Positions 36,461-53,160 of a stretch of 64,000 nucleotides of DNA are shown piece after piece. Made by a program: the position numbers and the translations under genes. The stretch spans positions 24,672,875 through 24,736,874 of the forward strand of contig OZ234495.1 of assembly GCA_965153455.1 (NCBI GenBank), read 5' to 3'. This DNA comes from Sphagnum compactum. Lineage: Eukaryota > Bryophyta > Sphagnopsida > Sphagnales. Within the stretch, counting starts at the first letter, position 1; each line of letters begins with the position of its first letter. The notes beneath the pieces are model-generated. The model made no database searches and was not told the origin of the DNA. It was given only the letters and a program-made list of their open reading frames with translations.

Positions 36461-36474
36461 AGGGTTTAGGGTTT
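36461..36474. promoter_or_regulatory. Telo-box upstream of argininosuccinate lyase
   Basis: AGGGTTTAGGGTTT lies 80 bp before the ATG at 36554; the other strand reads as two telo-box cores. Such elements are common in plant promoters and 5' leaders of growth-related genes. Regulatory action here is inferred. Confidence 0.45.
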
Positions 36475-36553
36475 AAGAAGCTTGTTGAAGTGTATCGATT
36501 TTGCTTTCGGCGCGAAGAAAGGGGGAGGTGGTGAGCTCGTAGCAAGCGAGAGA

Positions 36554-39826
<3,273 letters not shown>

Positions 39827-40563
39827 CATCATGTTCTTTGACCAATTAATGTCTCATATGGAATTGAACAACATTGGGTGGGGGTTTCTGGACATTATTT
39901 AGCATGATGGGAAGTAGATAGCAACAGTGATGTGACTCAGGTCATTATCACAGGTGCTTAAATAAGTGAGTGGAGCTGGAGAGACCTTGTCCCTTAAGTT
40001 ACTGCTGTGGCTCTTTGTGGCAATTTCACCATACCAAGTGGTGACTTTATGCATCAGTTTTCTTAGGAAATGCACTTCTTGTGCACTGAGCAGGCTGTCT
40101 GTTATCTATGAAAAGAGTCCAAGGGATGACAATTTTGTCTGATTTGAGGCTGGAGCCATGGGGACAAGCAAGAAAAGCAGGTCTTCAACGAAATAGAAAC
40201 AGATCTATACAATGCAGACTATGAAACTGCTGAAACCAGGTGATCATATGGGTTAACAGAGCAGTTGGTGGGAATGGAAGTTGCTTCAGCAACAATTCTT
40301 CACATGAAGCATGTATACAACTATTGGAAGTGAATCACTGAGCTCTGATTGAATCAGGTACTGATGGTCCTATGACTTTTCTTCATGTACACTTGTCTTG
40401 CCAACTTTGTAATACATTATCCATTGAGATAACTTATTTAGATTAATTCTCCAAAGCCAAGATCATGGTTGCTGTGCTGTTTGTATCTCCAGGTGTGAGA
40501 CAAGGATTGTACCAGCACCATGTATTCCTTAAGAAATTGGTCGTGGCAATGACCTAATCCATG
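39827..40563. other. Convergent 3' flanks (ASL / SERF), no gene seen
   Basis: About 740 bp between the stop codons of two convergent genes. It holds the 3' UTRs and nothing else that I can identify. Confidence 0.6.
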
Positions 40564-40758
40564 TCATTTCTTGGCTTTGCCTGAGGTTGCCTGAGTCCCA
40601 TCAGATGCTACCTTCTTGGCTGCTTTCTCCTGCAAGGCCTTCCTATCCCTTTCTTGACGCTGGTCTGGGGTGAGACCATCATCCTTTGGCTTCCCCCTTC
40701 CTATGTTTCGGGCTGCTGCCTTCTCTCTGTCCTTCTCTCTCTGGTTGCCCCTTGTCAT
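40564..40758 (-). CDS. SERF/4F5 family small protein
   Basis: A single 64-codon reading frame from ATG 40758 to TGA. It opens MTRGNQREKDREKAAARN and continues with GRGKPKDDGLTPDQRQERD and an Ala/Lys-rich tail, the full 4F5 (small EDRK-rich factor) signature at the usual length of 60-70 aa. The protein is very basic and likely disordered. Family members bind RNA and nucleolar partners and can modulate amyloid aggregation; the plant role is unknown. The frame continues upstream to a second ATG, but MTRGNQR is the conserved start. An AG immediately before the ATG region (near 40762) suggests a 5' UTR intron. Confidence 0.9.
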   Translation of the reverse strand: MTRGNQREKDREKAAARNIGRGKPKDDGLTPDQRQERDRKALQEKAAKKVASDGTQATSGKAKK

Positions 40759-43544
40759 AATCTTCCAAGGAAACAAACACTTTCTGTGATTATAGCAGGT
40801 TACGCAAAAGAAACAATCCTGAGTGTCTAGAGCAGTTCAAAACCCTGTTTGTTTTCCTGAAAGCTTTCAAGAAGTACTTGCAGAATTCTTTGCAAGAAAG
40901 AGGGGAAGAAGAAAAAAGTTTACACTCTGGTTGAATTGAAGGACACAAAATCACTGTCGGAGAAGAACTATTTTCTGAAAACCTAAACCCAGGGGAAAAA
41001 AACCCAATGGTGACATTCAAATGCAAAGCAATCTATAATCACAAACCTGTTATGATACCAACTCCAACCTAAAATATTTCATTCTTCATCATGGCTATTG
41101 GCAGCTCAAGGAAACAAATCTGACAAGGAAATAGACATTGGAAAGCAAAAGAATTCAATTAAACATATCGAAGGGATGTTTTTGATGGTTTGCTGATAAT
41201 CCAATACAAAAACACTGGATCTGTTTTAGTTCTTTCTTCTTTTTCAAGACGAAAGGAGACAAGAGGAGAGAGAGTTTGTGGATTTTTTGAAAAAAGTAGA
41301 CCACAATTTCTTCTTGTGTAAAACTTGCTCCAAAACGAAAAGCAAGAAAAGAGCAGCAGTATATATCTATATATATATATATGTGAGAGCACAATTTGGA
41401 AGTGAGGCTAGTTTCCTGCTGCCCTGCCCAGAGAAGTGCTGTTTCCCCTTGGGACATAGTGACGCCCCCTTTACATTGCCATCAAAAAAATGTGCACAAG
41501 AACCCCTCTTTTCATGCAAGCAAGTTCAACACTTCAGTGTCAAATAATTAGTTTATGTCAAACATGCCATGTTGATTTTAAAAAAAAAGTTCCCAAAACT
41601 CTAAACATTTAAAAGAATTTCCTTCACAAAAGTTTGTTCTTTTTTTTAAAAATAATATTTTTTTTAGCATTTCTTGAAATAGTATAATAGTGTTGAAACT
41701 ACCAAGGTATGACTGTATGCTCTGTAATGTGGTTAATCGTGCAAGCCCTCTTTGCAAATGTGCAAAAAATCATGCAATAACATTTATTATTGTGCAAGCC
41801 CTACACATTTGCAAAAATAATTTTATTGTGTTCATTGTGCTACCTTTCCCCCATATTAACACCATGGTTATTTTTTCCCCCAAATTTTTGAATTATATCG
41901 GGTATATAGTTGCCCTATATAGTTGAAATGTTTCATACACCTTGTCTGATGTTTGTTATGTTGCTCCCATAGTTTCTATGTATTTCCATGTTGTTCCCAC
42001 TCCCATGTTATTTATCCAAGGATCTATTCTTTTAGCCGAAATAGATAGGCCAAATACAACCTCTATAGGTATTATATCTCATCTTTACAAATTTCAACAT
42101 GTGGAAAGGATTTTAGCTAATGGGCCATGAAAGAAGCTCAATACCCCAAAAAAATTGAACTTTATCAATGTGAATCAACATGAAATATTGCATATTTTAA
42201 ATATCAAAATCAATGGCAACTCAAGACATTCAATAGGTGCAACAAAATTTTAAATGTCTAGTATATCCTATAGCAAGTATTACCAAACATTTGTACAAAG
42301 GTGCAAAAGGTATTGTATAACCAGATGATGCTCATTTGACCCTTGTTTCTCAAGTTTTAACGGTCAGAAGTCAAATTGTCAATTTGATTTTTGATCCTTC
42401 TCTTGGTCGTAATTTTAAACTCATAACTTCAAATTGAGAATGTAAGCTCACTTTGAATATTTACATTTTAAAATATTTTTCAATGATATATTGCAAGCCC
42501 AATTTGAACCACTTTTGTTATTTGCATTTTTATCCCAAAAATTCAACATATTTTGAAATTTCAACTCTCCAAGTGATTCCCATTTGGAAATGCATGAGAT
42601 TCATTTTCCTTGCACTCTCTCAACTTGTGAGAGTGCGATTTAAATTTAGGGATATTCTATTCACCCTCCTAACTCACTCCCTTTGTCAAGAGCATTTAGC
42701 CTCAGTTGTGGTTTGTTTCCATTTGGAAGCATTTGACATTTTTCATCCTTATAACAACATTTTGTTATCTTTCCCATAAGTTGGTCACAACCCAACCTAA
42801 GTTAAGGTTGTGACTCTCTCCCAATTAAGAGAAAGGTCAATGCCTTCATTGACATTATGAGTTCATCTTTTATGCACTTTGCTTGAAGCTTCCCTAAACA
42901 TTTTTCATGCGAACCCAACTTAATAGAGTTACAAACCCAAGACAAGGGTTTGCAATTTCCACCTTGGCCTTGGATTTGCACTGGCTCCACCATTGGTGAT
43001 TTGACTCTCATTGAAGCTTTAACCTATGAAAAAAAAAGCCTCCCTCATGTTACATTGAAAGGGGGTGGGGGCTGGGCAGGGGGGGTTTTCTCAATACTTA
43101 TAAGTCATCTTATGCCCAAGTTTGAGTTGTTATGACAATTAGGGTCCCCCAAAACACAGTCACAAATATATATACATATTCAATGAAGAGCACTTTCATA
43201 ATTGAATTATTCTTATGAATTTTGAGGAGATCTGATTAACTTGGAATTTGGACTAATCATTTTTTAAAATAAAATTTAAACGATGAAAAATTTAAAATAC
43301 ATGAATATATTTATTACAAATTGATACACATAACAGAGAATGAAAAATTAGAATTATATTTCAAAAGTGAACAACTACTCTGAGACACCAATCAATCCAT
43401 AACAATATCCTGCTGCAAACAAAGGAACAAGGGTGTTTGTTCTTTGAGTACAGCTCAAAGGTGCAAAATTGTGTTATGATTCCCCCAGGAGGCTGGGCTT
43501 TGGTTCAGTTTGTTGCAGACAATCCAGGTACATCCAAAAACCAT
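40759..43544. other. Intergenic DNA, no gene recognised
   Basis: Contains the SERF 5' leader, a TATA-type microsatellite at about 41360-41382, and AT-rich sequence from 41560. Open frames at 41690-41926, 41942-42130 and 42453-42779 have no recognisable domain. A G-rich patch lies at 43060-43087. Confidence 0.5.
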
Positions 43545-44110
43545 ACATGATCATCTGCGTCTCCAATTCCTCTGAGATCTCTTCTGGCTGCATCTCCATG
43601 TGTATCTGTCCAGCTGAAGTAGATCAGAATATCATCTGGGATCTAGCTATGATTCTCCCCAGTTGAAAACCAGAGCATCATCAGGGATCTAGCTATGATT
43701 CTCCCAGCTGAATATCAAAGTAAAACTGGGATTTAGCTACAATTCTTGCAGTTGAACTGTATATGATATCTGGGATCTAGATGACTTTCCTAACTAGAGA
43801 TCATAGTACCTGGGATCTAGTTTCTCATTCTCCCTGCTAGAGAAACTAAGTATCTACATCTGAATTTCCACTAGCTTGTATGGGTCACCCAGCTGAAGAT
43901 TGTAGAATCTAAGTTATCTAATCTAGAAAACATGGTAGTTCTGGGATCTATATTAATTCTAGCTATGATTATCCTAGCTTTGTAAGATCATATCATCTCC
44001 ATGCATTAAACCTAGAAGCTCTGATTCTCCAAGCTGAAGAACATAGTATCTGGGATGTGAATAAAGTCTAGCTATGATTTTCCCCAGCTTAAACATCATA
44101 TTACCAGCTA
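43545..44110. repeat. Degenerate tandem repeat, ~45-60-bp spacing
   Basis: The words CTGGGATCTAGCTATGATT and CTCCCCAGCTGAA recur with decay (near 43640, 43686, 43730, 43770, 43815, 43960, 44015 and 44070). Spacing is irregular, so this is an old array. No open frame of interest crosses it. Confidence 0.7.
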
Positions 44111-46327
44111 GGATGTATAGATCTTTAGTATAACACTACCCATATTCTGGACAGATACTACGATGTTTTAGTTGCTTGAATTGATGTACAAACAAACAAC
44201 CAGCCATGATTAGTACTTAGTGTGTTGGGTTTTTCCACTAAAAGCGTCAGGTTTTGGGTGTGTTGTTGCAGGGATGTGGTTTGTACATTTCCATGTTGAG
44301 TTCCATAACATGGGGAATGAATGCAGTGTTCATCATCAAAGATGGAAAGGATCCCATCAAACCCCTCCCTCCACCACCAGCTGATAATCTCAAATGCTAA
44401 ATAGTGGTAGTAGTAGTAGTATTAGGAGAAGGGGGCATTTCTAGGATTAAGTTTTGACATAAGTAGGGTTTGGGTCTAACCTTTGGCTACAAAAAAGGTG
44501 CAATACTGACTTTCCCACCTGGGCCACTCCATTGCATTTGTTAGTTCATGTAAGAGACACAAATCCTGTCTATGGTTGTTGGCTTTCATCAGAGCAACCA
44601 CCATAATGATTTCACATTTGTATAGCATACATCACCTTCAATGTGGCCTACAAGGATAAATGGCAGTAGCCCAAGTGGCCTACAACTTAAGGTGTTTTTT
44701 GGTCCTTCTGGAACCAACAAAAAGGGGACATCATTGACTCTCTAACATAATAAGAATATGCAAGGTTTTGGGTTCAAGTTCTGTAACAGGTTCTTGAAAT
44801 CTCAACACCAATAATAAAATCCAAACAAGCTGCCCTCTGCAAGGAAAGTGACGAATTCACGTTCACTCTTGTCACATGAGCAAAATAGAAATCCTGCTGG
44901 ATTTGCCATGCATGCTTACATGACAACTGAGCAATTATAAGGAGCAGAGTAGCAACACATGTACCTGGGAATTGCAAACTGGATTAATGTCTACACACTT
45001 GAGGTGAGGTTGCCATCAAGTGGCCCATCAGACTTCGGACATGCAAGGAACCAATTTCATCTCTCTTTGCATCTGCATCCAAGTACAGTCCAAAATTCAA
45101 TAACACATCTCCACAGATTATTAAATTACACACACAAACTGCCACCAAGTCTGCTAAAACAGAAATAACTCAAGATCTCTTACTGAGTGTGGTTGTGCCA
45201 TTTCTTTCAATTCTTTGATGCATCTTCCAAAGAAGACAATTAGCTGTCCTCCAAAGGCAGAGTGCTCATGTAGGCCACCAGCTGGGTTGAGGCATTGCTC
45301 AAATAACCTGAGAACCCTATCAAGTGCTGTAACGCAACAATGTCACCATGGGATTTGTTACCAGAGAAGGAATTGGGTCAGAGAGTTATTGGTACCCAAC
45401 AAATGCTGCCAGAGATCAGATGCCTCATGAGTTTCAAGAAATGTCCACACTCACAACTAAGGACCAGGCAGAAGACTGCCTTTTGGAACAATCCCTTGTG
45501 CAATGCATGAAGAACAGGGAAAAAGAAACACAGAAGCAAAGTGAAATACTAGAATGAAAAGAACAATAAGATTACCTTCAACATGAACAGTGTGAAAAAC
45601 TATGAAACACCATGGATTGATATGAAGGGAGCTTAGATATCCTACATTGTGAGGAACAGTTTGGACTGACCTTAAAGACATGCTTTGAAACAAGAACACA
45701 GACCAAAGGCATGCACAAAAACACATGGAATTGGTCAGAACTTCCCTTACTGACAAGACATGTATTGGAAAGCAAGCAATAAGAATGACACAAATCTGGC
45801 CCCTAACCACCCCCGGCAAGAGCCCCCCTCTGTGATAAGAGTGACAATCTGGCAGCCTATTTTGCTTATTGGAACAATTCATGAGCATGGAATTATTCCA
45901 AGACTCACAAGTAACTCATGCCTGGATGCCAAACAATAACAGCCAGACATTCCCTCTGATAGGAGTGTACATCATCTTTTCTAGCTTCCACAAACTATCT
46001 CCACAGCATCTATAGCTACTCTTCAAGTGCTGCCTCACTGCTGGTAGTAATTGGTTCAAAAACCGAGCTCAGATACAAACTGAATCTCCTGCTGCTAACT
46101 CGTAAAGTGCTGAACACACTGCAGACACCAGACACAGTCTTTATAGGCACCAGCTCATGATGCCTTTATCCAGGATAGTTAGACTGATATTGTGTCTTGG
46201 TGATCGAAGCTCCCATTTGGTTGACTGGTGTCCATAACACTCAAAAGACAAGTTGTGGAAGATGCATTATCCAACTTGGAACCTCATGAAAACTGGAAAG
46301 ATGAGATCTCTACAAATAAAGGACAAT
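44111..46327. other. 3' flank of the DRG gene, no gene recognised
   Basis: A (GTA)n run lies at about 44405-44422. Open frames such as 45215-45430 and 45457-45888 lack domains and splice logic. Part of this stretch must be the DRG 3' UTR (minus strand, below 46328). Confidence 0.5.
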
Positions 46328-49300
46328 TTACACTTTCTTGATGATCTGGACCACATCTTCATCCTCCAACAAATGTTCCTGCATCCCTCCACAAACTCAT
46401 CTCAAACTCAACCATACACCTCCATCTGCATATTGTTGTGTGGTTCACAACAATCAAAGCACACTAGAGTCCTCCAGGTAATGGAAGAACGGAGTTACCT
46501 TGTAGTGACAAACTACAAGATAGCAAAATGACACAGAAGAAATTGAATGCAAATCAGTTTAGAAACATGAAAAGCTCACCCTCCCAACTCTCTGTGGCTT
46601 GTGTTTTGCACTTGAACCCCACACCAAGGCACTGTCATCAAGCAAACATGCCACATATAACCAAATTGAGACCAATTCATCTGCTAGAACATCAGTACCC
46701 ACAAACATGTGGGCATCAAATATAGGTGGCATGAAAAATCTTTGAAGTAAAAAAAAACCTGGCAAGGCCCCAGGTACTTACTACTTGAACTGCTTGACCA
46801 TATCTTTATGGATTCGCTCACAGAAGTCCTCAACAGTACATTTCTTGGCTGGTAAGATAACAGGATCTTCATAATCTGGGCTCATGGCCCGTGGTTTTGT
46901 GTAAACACGTATTAAATCCAGATATTCCCAGATTTTCTCCAAAAGCCCATCCAAGTTCCACTCCAGATGGGCACTGCAAACACAAAACATGAACTTCATC
47001 ACAGATCAGCAGAATGCAAGCATTATAAAGTGCTGCATCATCTATCAAACACATTTGACTTGCCATGTTTCAAGGCATCAACTCAAAGAAGGAGAACATT
47101 GCCAGTATTCTAGAATTTGACATTGGATGTAAACATCATGTTGCACATGTCCTGGAAACAAGATGGGGAGACTGCCAGGAGGGATTTGAAGATGTTTCCC
47201 AAGATGTGCACATGTGGTTTGTTGTACCTCACCTAACAGGACAATAGTGGGGCAGTCTGTCAAGGACATGAAGTTCCTCAATGGTGATTTGATCAACCTT
47301 GTTGACAACATATATGCAAGGCATGTAGATGCGATTGCCCTCTATCACATCAATCAAATCATCTGCTGTAGCATCAAACCGCAACGAAATATCTGCGTTG
47401 TGGATCTTATATTCACCACAGATTGCCTTGACTGTCTCAAGATCCAAATGAGTGGGGGTCACTGTTGACGTAAAACTTATCCCTCCTTTGTCCTTCCTCT
47501 TGAAACCCATATTTGGAGGCTGTGCATTCAACCTGGAAAAGAAGAACCACTCAGAACTGGACTCCTCAATTCACCATCCCCCTTTGATGACAACAATCTC
47601 TGATGCACATACTGCAAGTGCTTAGATGACCATTTCTAGCCTACATTCATGTCCTCTGACCTGGAGAATGCTGGGGCAAATCAGAAGTGCTGCTCACTTG
47701 AACATCACTGTGAATTGTCTGAAGGAGCTATCAGGAATGCAAGTAACAGTGCTGGAAGTCACAGCTTCCTGATAGGAGTTGCATGCATGACATTGCATCA
47801 ACTGAGCCATTTGCATATGAATGTTTCGAACACAAACTGCTACCTTCAAAAAGGTAATGGTACTGTAGCCCTGTCATGTGGTAGGCTGACATCTCCCTAC
47901 CTTTGGCAACTGCTTGACTGTCTGGACTTGTTTAAACCTGAACACTGGCCTCCTCCTCCTACTAGAAAATAAACCTTAACCTAAGTTCCCAAGGAAATTG
48001 AAGAGATTGTATCCAGAGCTTCCTGCAGAAGCAGATTTTATTTGATTTTCAAGGAATTGGAAGAGGCACTGTTCCAAGCTTGCTGTTGACACTTCATATG
48101 TCATCCTGATAATTCTCAGGCACTCATTTATCTAGAGCTTAAGAAGCATGGGCGCTGAGGAATAAGAACAAGAACAGCGGCACTGACCTGATGCCAAAAC
48201 CTTCAAGCTCTTTTTCAATGAGGCGCTTGTGGGTGATGGGTTTGATGGCATCCAGCACAATCAGTATACAATTGCATGTTCTTGCAGTACTGATAACCTG
48301 CTCAAAGCAAACCCCCGACATTGCTCCTGATCAACAATAACTCTTCCACAAAGGACAAGGTGGACAACCCCCTCTCTACCATCTATTGCAATGACTGAGA
48401 AACAATGCATATCCAGTGCAGAATGCAGAATCCTCAATGAACTAGTGGACATGAAATCATCCAGATGCCAGAAAGAAAACTACTTGCCTGACGACCTCGA
48501 CCTTTCCCATCTTTTGCACCTTCAATAATACCAGGAAGATCCAGTAGCTGCAAGATGGAACACATGGAGAGTTATTCACAGTCGGAAAATCAAAGTAGAT
48601 TTCACTCTTGCCAGTCAACATAAAAAATACAAAAAATGGGAACCTACATGCACACATGTGAAAGTGAAAAATGTGCTAACCACGAAGCACTGCCGCTTCC
48701 AAAGATCTGTAATAATTGCAGACGAATCAAAGACAAAGGTCGTCTTGAACTTACCTGAATCTTGGCCCCTTGATATTTGATCACACCTGGCACGCATGTC
48801 AAAGTTGTGAACTCATATGATGCCACCTGGCCATTTCAATGTCAGGCAGAATTGACCCATGTATTGTTAACTTCCTGCACAACTATAGAAGCGTCCCCTG
48901 GACTTTGGTAGTAATTTGTGGTGGGTACTGGCAATATCTTTCATAAATATAGAGAAATCTCCATTCTCCCAATATAGAAAAAACCACAGCAAGGTTACCA
49001 CTTCTTCAAGAAGCTACAGAAAGTTCCAAACTAGGAAAGACAAAAACAAACAAAAACAGCAGTATGAGCAAAGTGCCAGTCTCACACTTGATCAGGGACC
49101 ATCAACAGGTGGGTAATGGTAATTGCAGAAACTTGCAACATTGCAATTGGAATGCCTTAACATATCTATGAGGGTTGCAGAGAAATCTCTGCAACAATAC
49201 TTTGAAGGTAACATGACAACAAGTGTGGTCATGAGAGCGGTCTTAACCAGCGCATGCCATAACATGCGTAACATTATATCCAAAAATAAATAACAGGTGA

Positions 49301-50214
49301 GGTAAGGAAGAGCCCACCTCAGAAAATGTTCCTGTCAGTTTGTTGAGAAGCGTGGACTTGCCCACAGAAGGAAACCCAACCAGTCCAACTCGTGAGTCCC
49401 CACTCTTGGTAACATCAAAACCTTCTCCAGCACCTCCTCCCTTTGATGAAGGTGGTGCCAAAATCTCCCTGCGCAGTTTGGCAAGCTTTGCCTGCCACAA
49501 AGAAGACCAAAAGGGTTTAGGGTGGCTGCCAAATTCATGCTGCTGCTTTTGATCTGACATGCAGAAGAAGAGTCTGAACCTTTCTGGAGCTTGACTTTCT
49601 GCTGCTTTTGCAATCCTCACACCAGATGGAGAATAAAGCCCATCAATCAATCAATCAACCACTGGTGTGAAACATGCACAAAAGAACACCTCAACAAGCG
49701 AAAGAAAAAACCACTACACCTGCCTGCCAAGAAATCACACGCGTTGTGTCTTTGGTACAGTGAGAGGAAGAAGAAAAACCCCAATTGTATCATCACGATC
49801 AGCATCCTAGCTCCACAATCTCCTGAAATAGATTGTCAAACGAGTATCAAGATATGATATTACCTTCAGCAGACCTAGATGATGAGCGGTGGCCTTGTTC
49901 TTTTGCGTCTTGGCCATCTGCATCCAGCTTCAACTCTTAGTATCCTCTCTCTCTCTCTCTCCTCTCTATCTCTCCATCGCAGCCATCTCTTCTCATCCAT
50001 TCCACGACAAGTAGGAAAGAGAAACAAAAACAACAACAATAACAGCAACGACATGAAAGACAAAAATACAGAGTTGAGAAGGGAAAAACACAAAAGAACA
50101 CTCAAACGCAAAAACCAAAACATGTGTTCAGGAAGAAAGGAAAGGGAAGAAGGTAATGCGCATCATCATCACCTCATCTTCGATATCCTTGATTTTCTGC
50201 ATCACGGTCGCCAT
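46328..50214 (-). CDS. DRG2: DRG-family GTPase (animal DRG1-type; Arabidopsis DRG2/DRG3-type)
   Basis: Ten exons on the minus strand, all in phase: 50173-50214, 49864-49917, 49318-49491, 48755-48826, 48488-48547, 48188-48297, 47233-47532, 46782-46973, 46580-46631 and 46328-46378 (TAA), giving 368 aa, the usual length. Landmarks: [20 protein letters not shown]1 GFPSVGKST, the G2 region [14 protein letters not shown]3 [18 protein letters not shown], the helix-turn-helix insert around [21 protein letters not shown]4 NKVDQ, G5 [11 protein letters not shown] and the TGS domain [12 protein letters not shown]...KYALVWGSS...EDEDVVQI. Members act with DFRP partners on ribosomes and resolve stalled translation. 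All GTP-binding motifs are intact. The intron after 48488 uses a GC donor (CAG/GCAAGT). The call of type follows the TGS-domain sequence; the paralog number is not certain. Confidence 0.96.
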
Positions 50215-50654
50215 TGTAAACAAACTGTCTTCTTCACTCCTGGAAGTTCCAAAAAAAAATTCTCACGGAAACTCAAATAAAAACTCTGTGTATAAATGTG
50301 TTGGCGCGTTTCTGGTGTGCACGAAGAGTGTGATTGTCGTGTGCAGGAAACGGAAATCACAACAGTGTTCTCGAGAGTCCTGTCAAGCTCTTCCAGATTT
50401 CTTCGAAGCTCTTTAGGGTTTGCATTCAGCAAGCCCTAGAGTCTAGGGTTTGTTGTCTCTCGTTCTTCTCTTCTCTCTTCTCTCTGCCATCCTCCCTTCT
50501 CTTTCCTCTCCTCTCTCTCTCCGCTCTCCAATCTCCACACCTCATTCTCTCTCTCTAAATAGCATCATCGCTATGAATGAGCGAGCAGGTCACGGAGTAC
50601 AGGAGTCATACATACAGCATGAGGAGGCTTCGTGTCTTTCTAGATCGCAGTGAA
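50215..50654 (-). promoter_or_regulatory. DRG 5' leader and promoter region
   Basis: Telo-box-like GGGTTT/CCCTAG words occur at about 50411-50453, and a long CT-rich run (GA-rich in the DRG sense) at about 50456-50557. No TATA box could be assigned with confidence. Confidence 0.4.
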
Positions 50655-51345
50655 GAAGAGGGTTTAGGGTTTAGAAGGCTTGCAGGTAAGATTTGAGATT
50701 TTGGATTTTCCTCACAAAGGATTTTTGTATTTTTGAGCATTGGGATCCTTGTGTCTCACTGCTTGCTGGTCTCAAAGATGATGGAAAGTTATGGGATTGA
50801 CGATGATACAGCGGCTAGTTGAAGAGGGTTTGGGGTTTACAACACTGCAGGTAAGATTTGAGATTTTGGATTTTGCTCATAAAGGATACTTGTGCTTTTG
50901 GAGCATTGCGTTTTTTGTGTCTTTCAAAAACTTTGACTGCTTGCTGGCATCAAAGACGATTGGAAAAGTTATGGGATTGATGATGATACAGCGGCTAGTT
51001 GAAGAGGGTTTACAGGGCTACAGGTAAGACTTGAGATTTTGAATTTTTGCTCACAAGGGATATTCGTGTTTCTGAGCATTGGGACGTTTGTGTCTTGCAA
51101 AAACTCAAATTGCTTGCTGGTCTCAAAGATGATTGGAAAAGTTTTGGGATTGAGGATGATACATCAGCTAGTTGAAGAGGGTTTAGGGTTTACAACACTG
51201 CATGTAAGATTTGAGATTTTGGATTTTGCTCACAAAGGATACTTGTGTTTTTGAGCATTGGGTTTTTTTGTGTCTTTCAGAAGCCAGACTGTTTGTTGGT
51301 CTCAAAGATGATGGAAAAGTTATGGGATTGATGATGCACAGATAG
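50655..51345. repeat. Tandem array of four ~170-bp units upstream of DRG
   Basis: Units start near 50655, 50821, 51000 and 51172, each with GAAGAGGGTTTAGGGTTT, ACAACACTGCAGGTAAGA, TTTGAGATTTTGGATTTTGC, CTTGTGTTTTTGAGCATTG, CTTGCTGGTCTCAAAGATGA and TTATGGGATTGATGATGA in order. The CTGCAGGTAAGA block looks like a splice donor repeated once per unit. Each unit also carries a telo-box core. Confidence 0.9.
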
Positions 51346-53160
51346 CTAGCTAATGATGTTGCTGGTCTTTTTAAACCCAAATTTTGTTTCATCAATTCAT
51401 AGATAGAAATTGGCTTTGGAATTGAGACCATTCATGTTGTCTTTAGGGCTTTAGGGCCGTGATGTGACTCTCCCCTGTGAGTGCACTAGTTATGTAGACA
51501 CATATTTCCATTCATGCATCTTGCTTGATAGTCAAGAATGTCAAGATTGTGTAGTAAGATTGTCTTCTCAATTCTGATTGAGGATCTCGAATTTATGAAG
51601 GGCTCACTTGGCATGCTTTCATTCCATGAATTACAGATTTTAGTCAAATTGGTGGCTGAATAGAAGCTCTGATTGCAAGAGGTTCCATGAGAGTATCCAC
51701 TCACCCCTGGAAAGTGACACATGCCAAACTTGAAAGTGGCTTTGGTGAGATTTAGCTACTTATTCCATTTCCTTCCTACTTTGTGTTTTGCATCAATCTC
51801 TCAGTGATTGTTTCATGTACGACTATTACACATGGACTTTTTGTATTATCAAATGCTTGTATAATGTGCCATCAATTCTCATAGACAATCATCCATCACT
51901 TGACATTACAAACCCTACCATATTTGGCATATTGCAATTCTCTTTGAAAATGCTCAAGCTCAGTGCTGTTGAGGCCAACTTGGTATGGTCATTGTTGTTC
52001 CATTTCACAACTGTTGTACCATCATATGATGACATCATGTTCAACCATGGCAATTTTTCAAATGATTTTATTTGGCTTCCATTCTTGATGCTACTCTCCT
52101 TGATAAAAACTTGAATCACAGGGCAACTTATAGTTTCAAATTGTTGCATTGCCATTTGCAACTCAAATTTGCAATGAAGTTTTGAAACACAGAAGTCAAT
52201 TCTCCAATTCTATTAATTTTGTTTGATGGGTGGGTTTTGAAGATTCCAAAGCAATTTCTCCAAAACAAATTATTCAAGCAATTCAAAGGTGTTCTTTCTT
52301 TGTAGAATGCTCTAAAAAATTATTAAAAACACCAGACAAGAAGGGAAAGGAAGAACACAAAGAGGACCAATGTCCAAAATCAAAACAACACCCAAAAGTG
52401 AGAGGAAAAAGCATCTCCTAAAATCCAAATCCCAAGCTTGGGTCCTAAACCCTTCCCCAGTTGAGTGAACCAAATCAACCAAAGAGAGGGCAAGGAATCT
52501 TATATGATATATATGGCTCTCAAAAAGGGTCATTCACATTTTAAAGTATTTTAAAAGTTTGTATACAAATATTACATATAAATAATTTGTCAATATATTT
52601 CAATTTCAATTTACTTGTTTAAATGAAATACAATTTACATCTCCTAAAAAATCTTCATTGTGTTTCTATTTTTGAAAATGCATCATCCTTAGATCCTTTG
52701 ATAATTGACCTTCAATCTAAAAACTTTTTTGTGAACCTTGTAGGGATATTGTTTTTGACAGAATATATGATATATAAACATTATGCATTGAAACGAATGA
52801 TTATTCATTTACATAATATATAACTAGTTAATTTTTTTATGGCAACTTTTTATATAATTTTTTCTGATGGCCTTTGTTAATGTCATACTTAAAACATTAA
52901 AATTCATTGTACAAAAAATATGTATATAATCAATAGTAAATTTTATCTATTCATTCAAATGGATACAATTTATATTTCTTTGAAATAATCCTCTTACCTA
53001 TAGTTAAAAAACCTTTTATCATTTAGATCCTTTAGAAATTGGCAAGCCTTCAACCTAAAAGATTTTCCATGAACCTTTTTAGGAAATGTTTGTATTAAAA
53101 TACATAATGATTTGCACATCATTGGTATTCATATTTTCATAATCAATTTATCTTATTTAT
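51346..53160. other. AT-rich intergenic DNA, no gene seen
   Basis: Open frames at 51788-52114 and 51889-52161 overlap on opposite strands and have no domains. The rest is AT-rich without recognisable structure. Confidence 0.5.
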
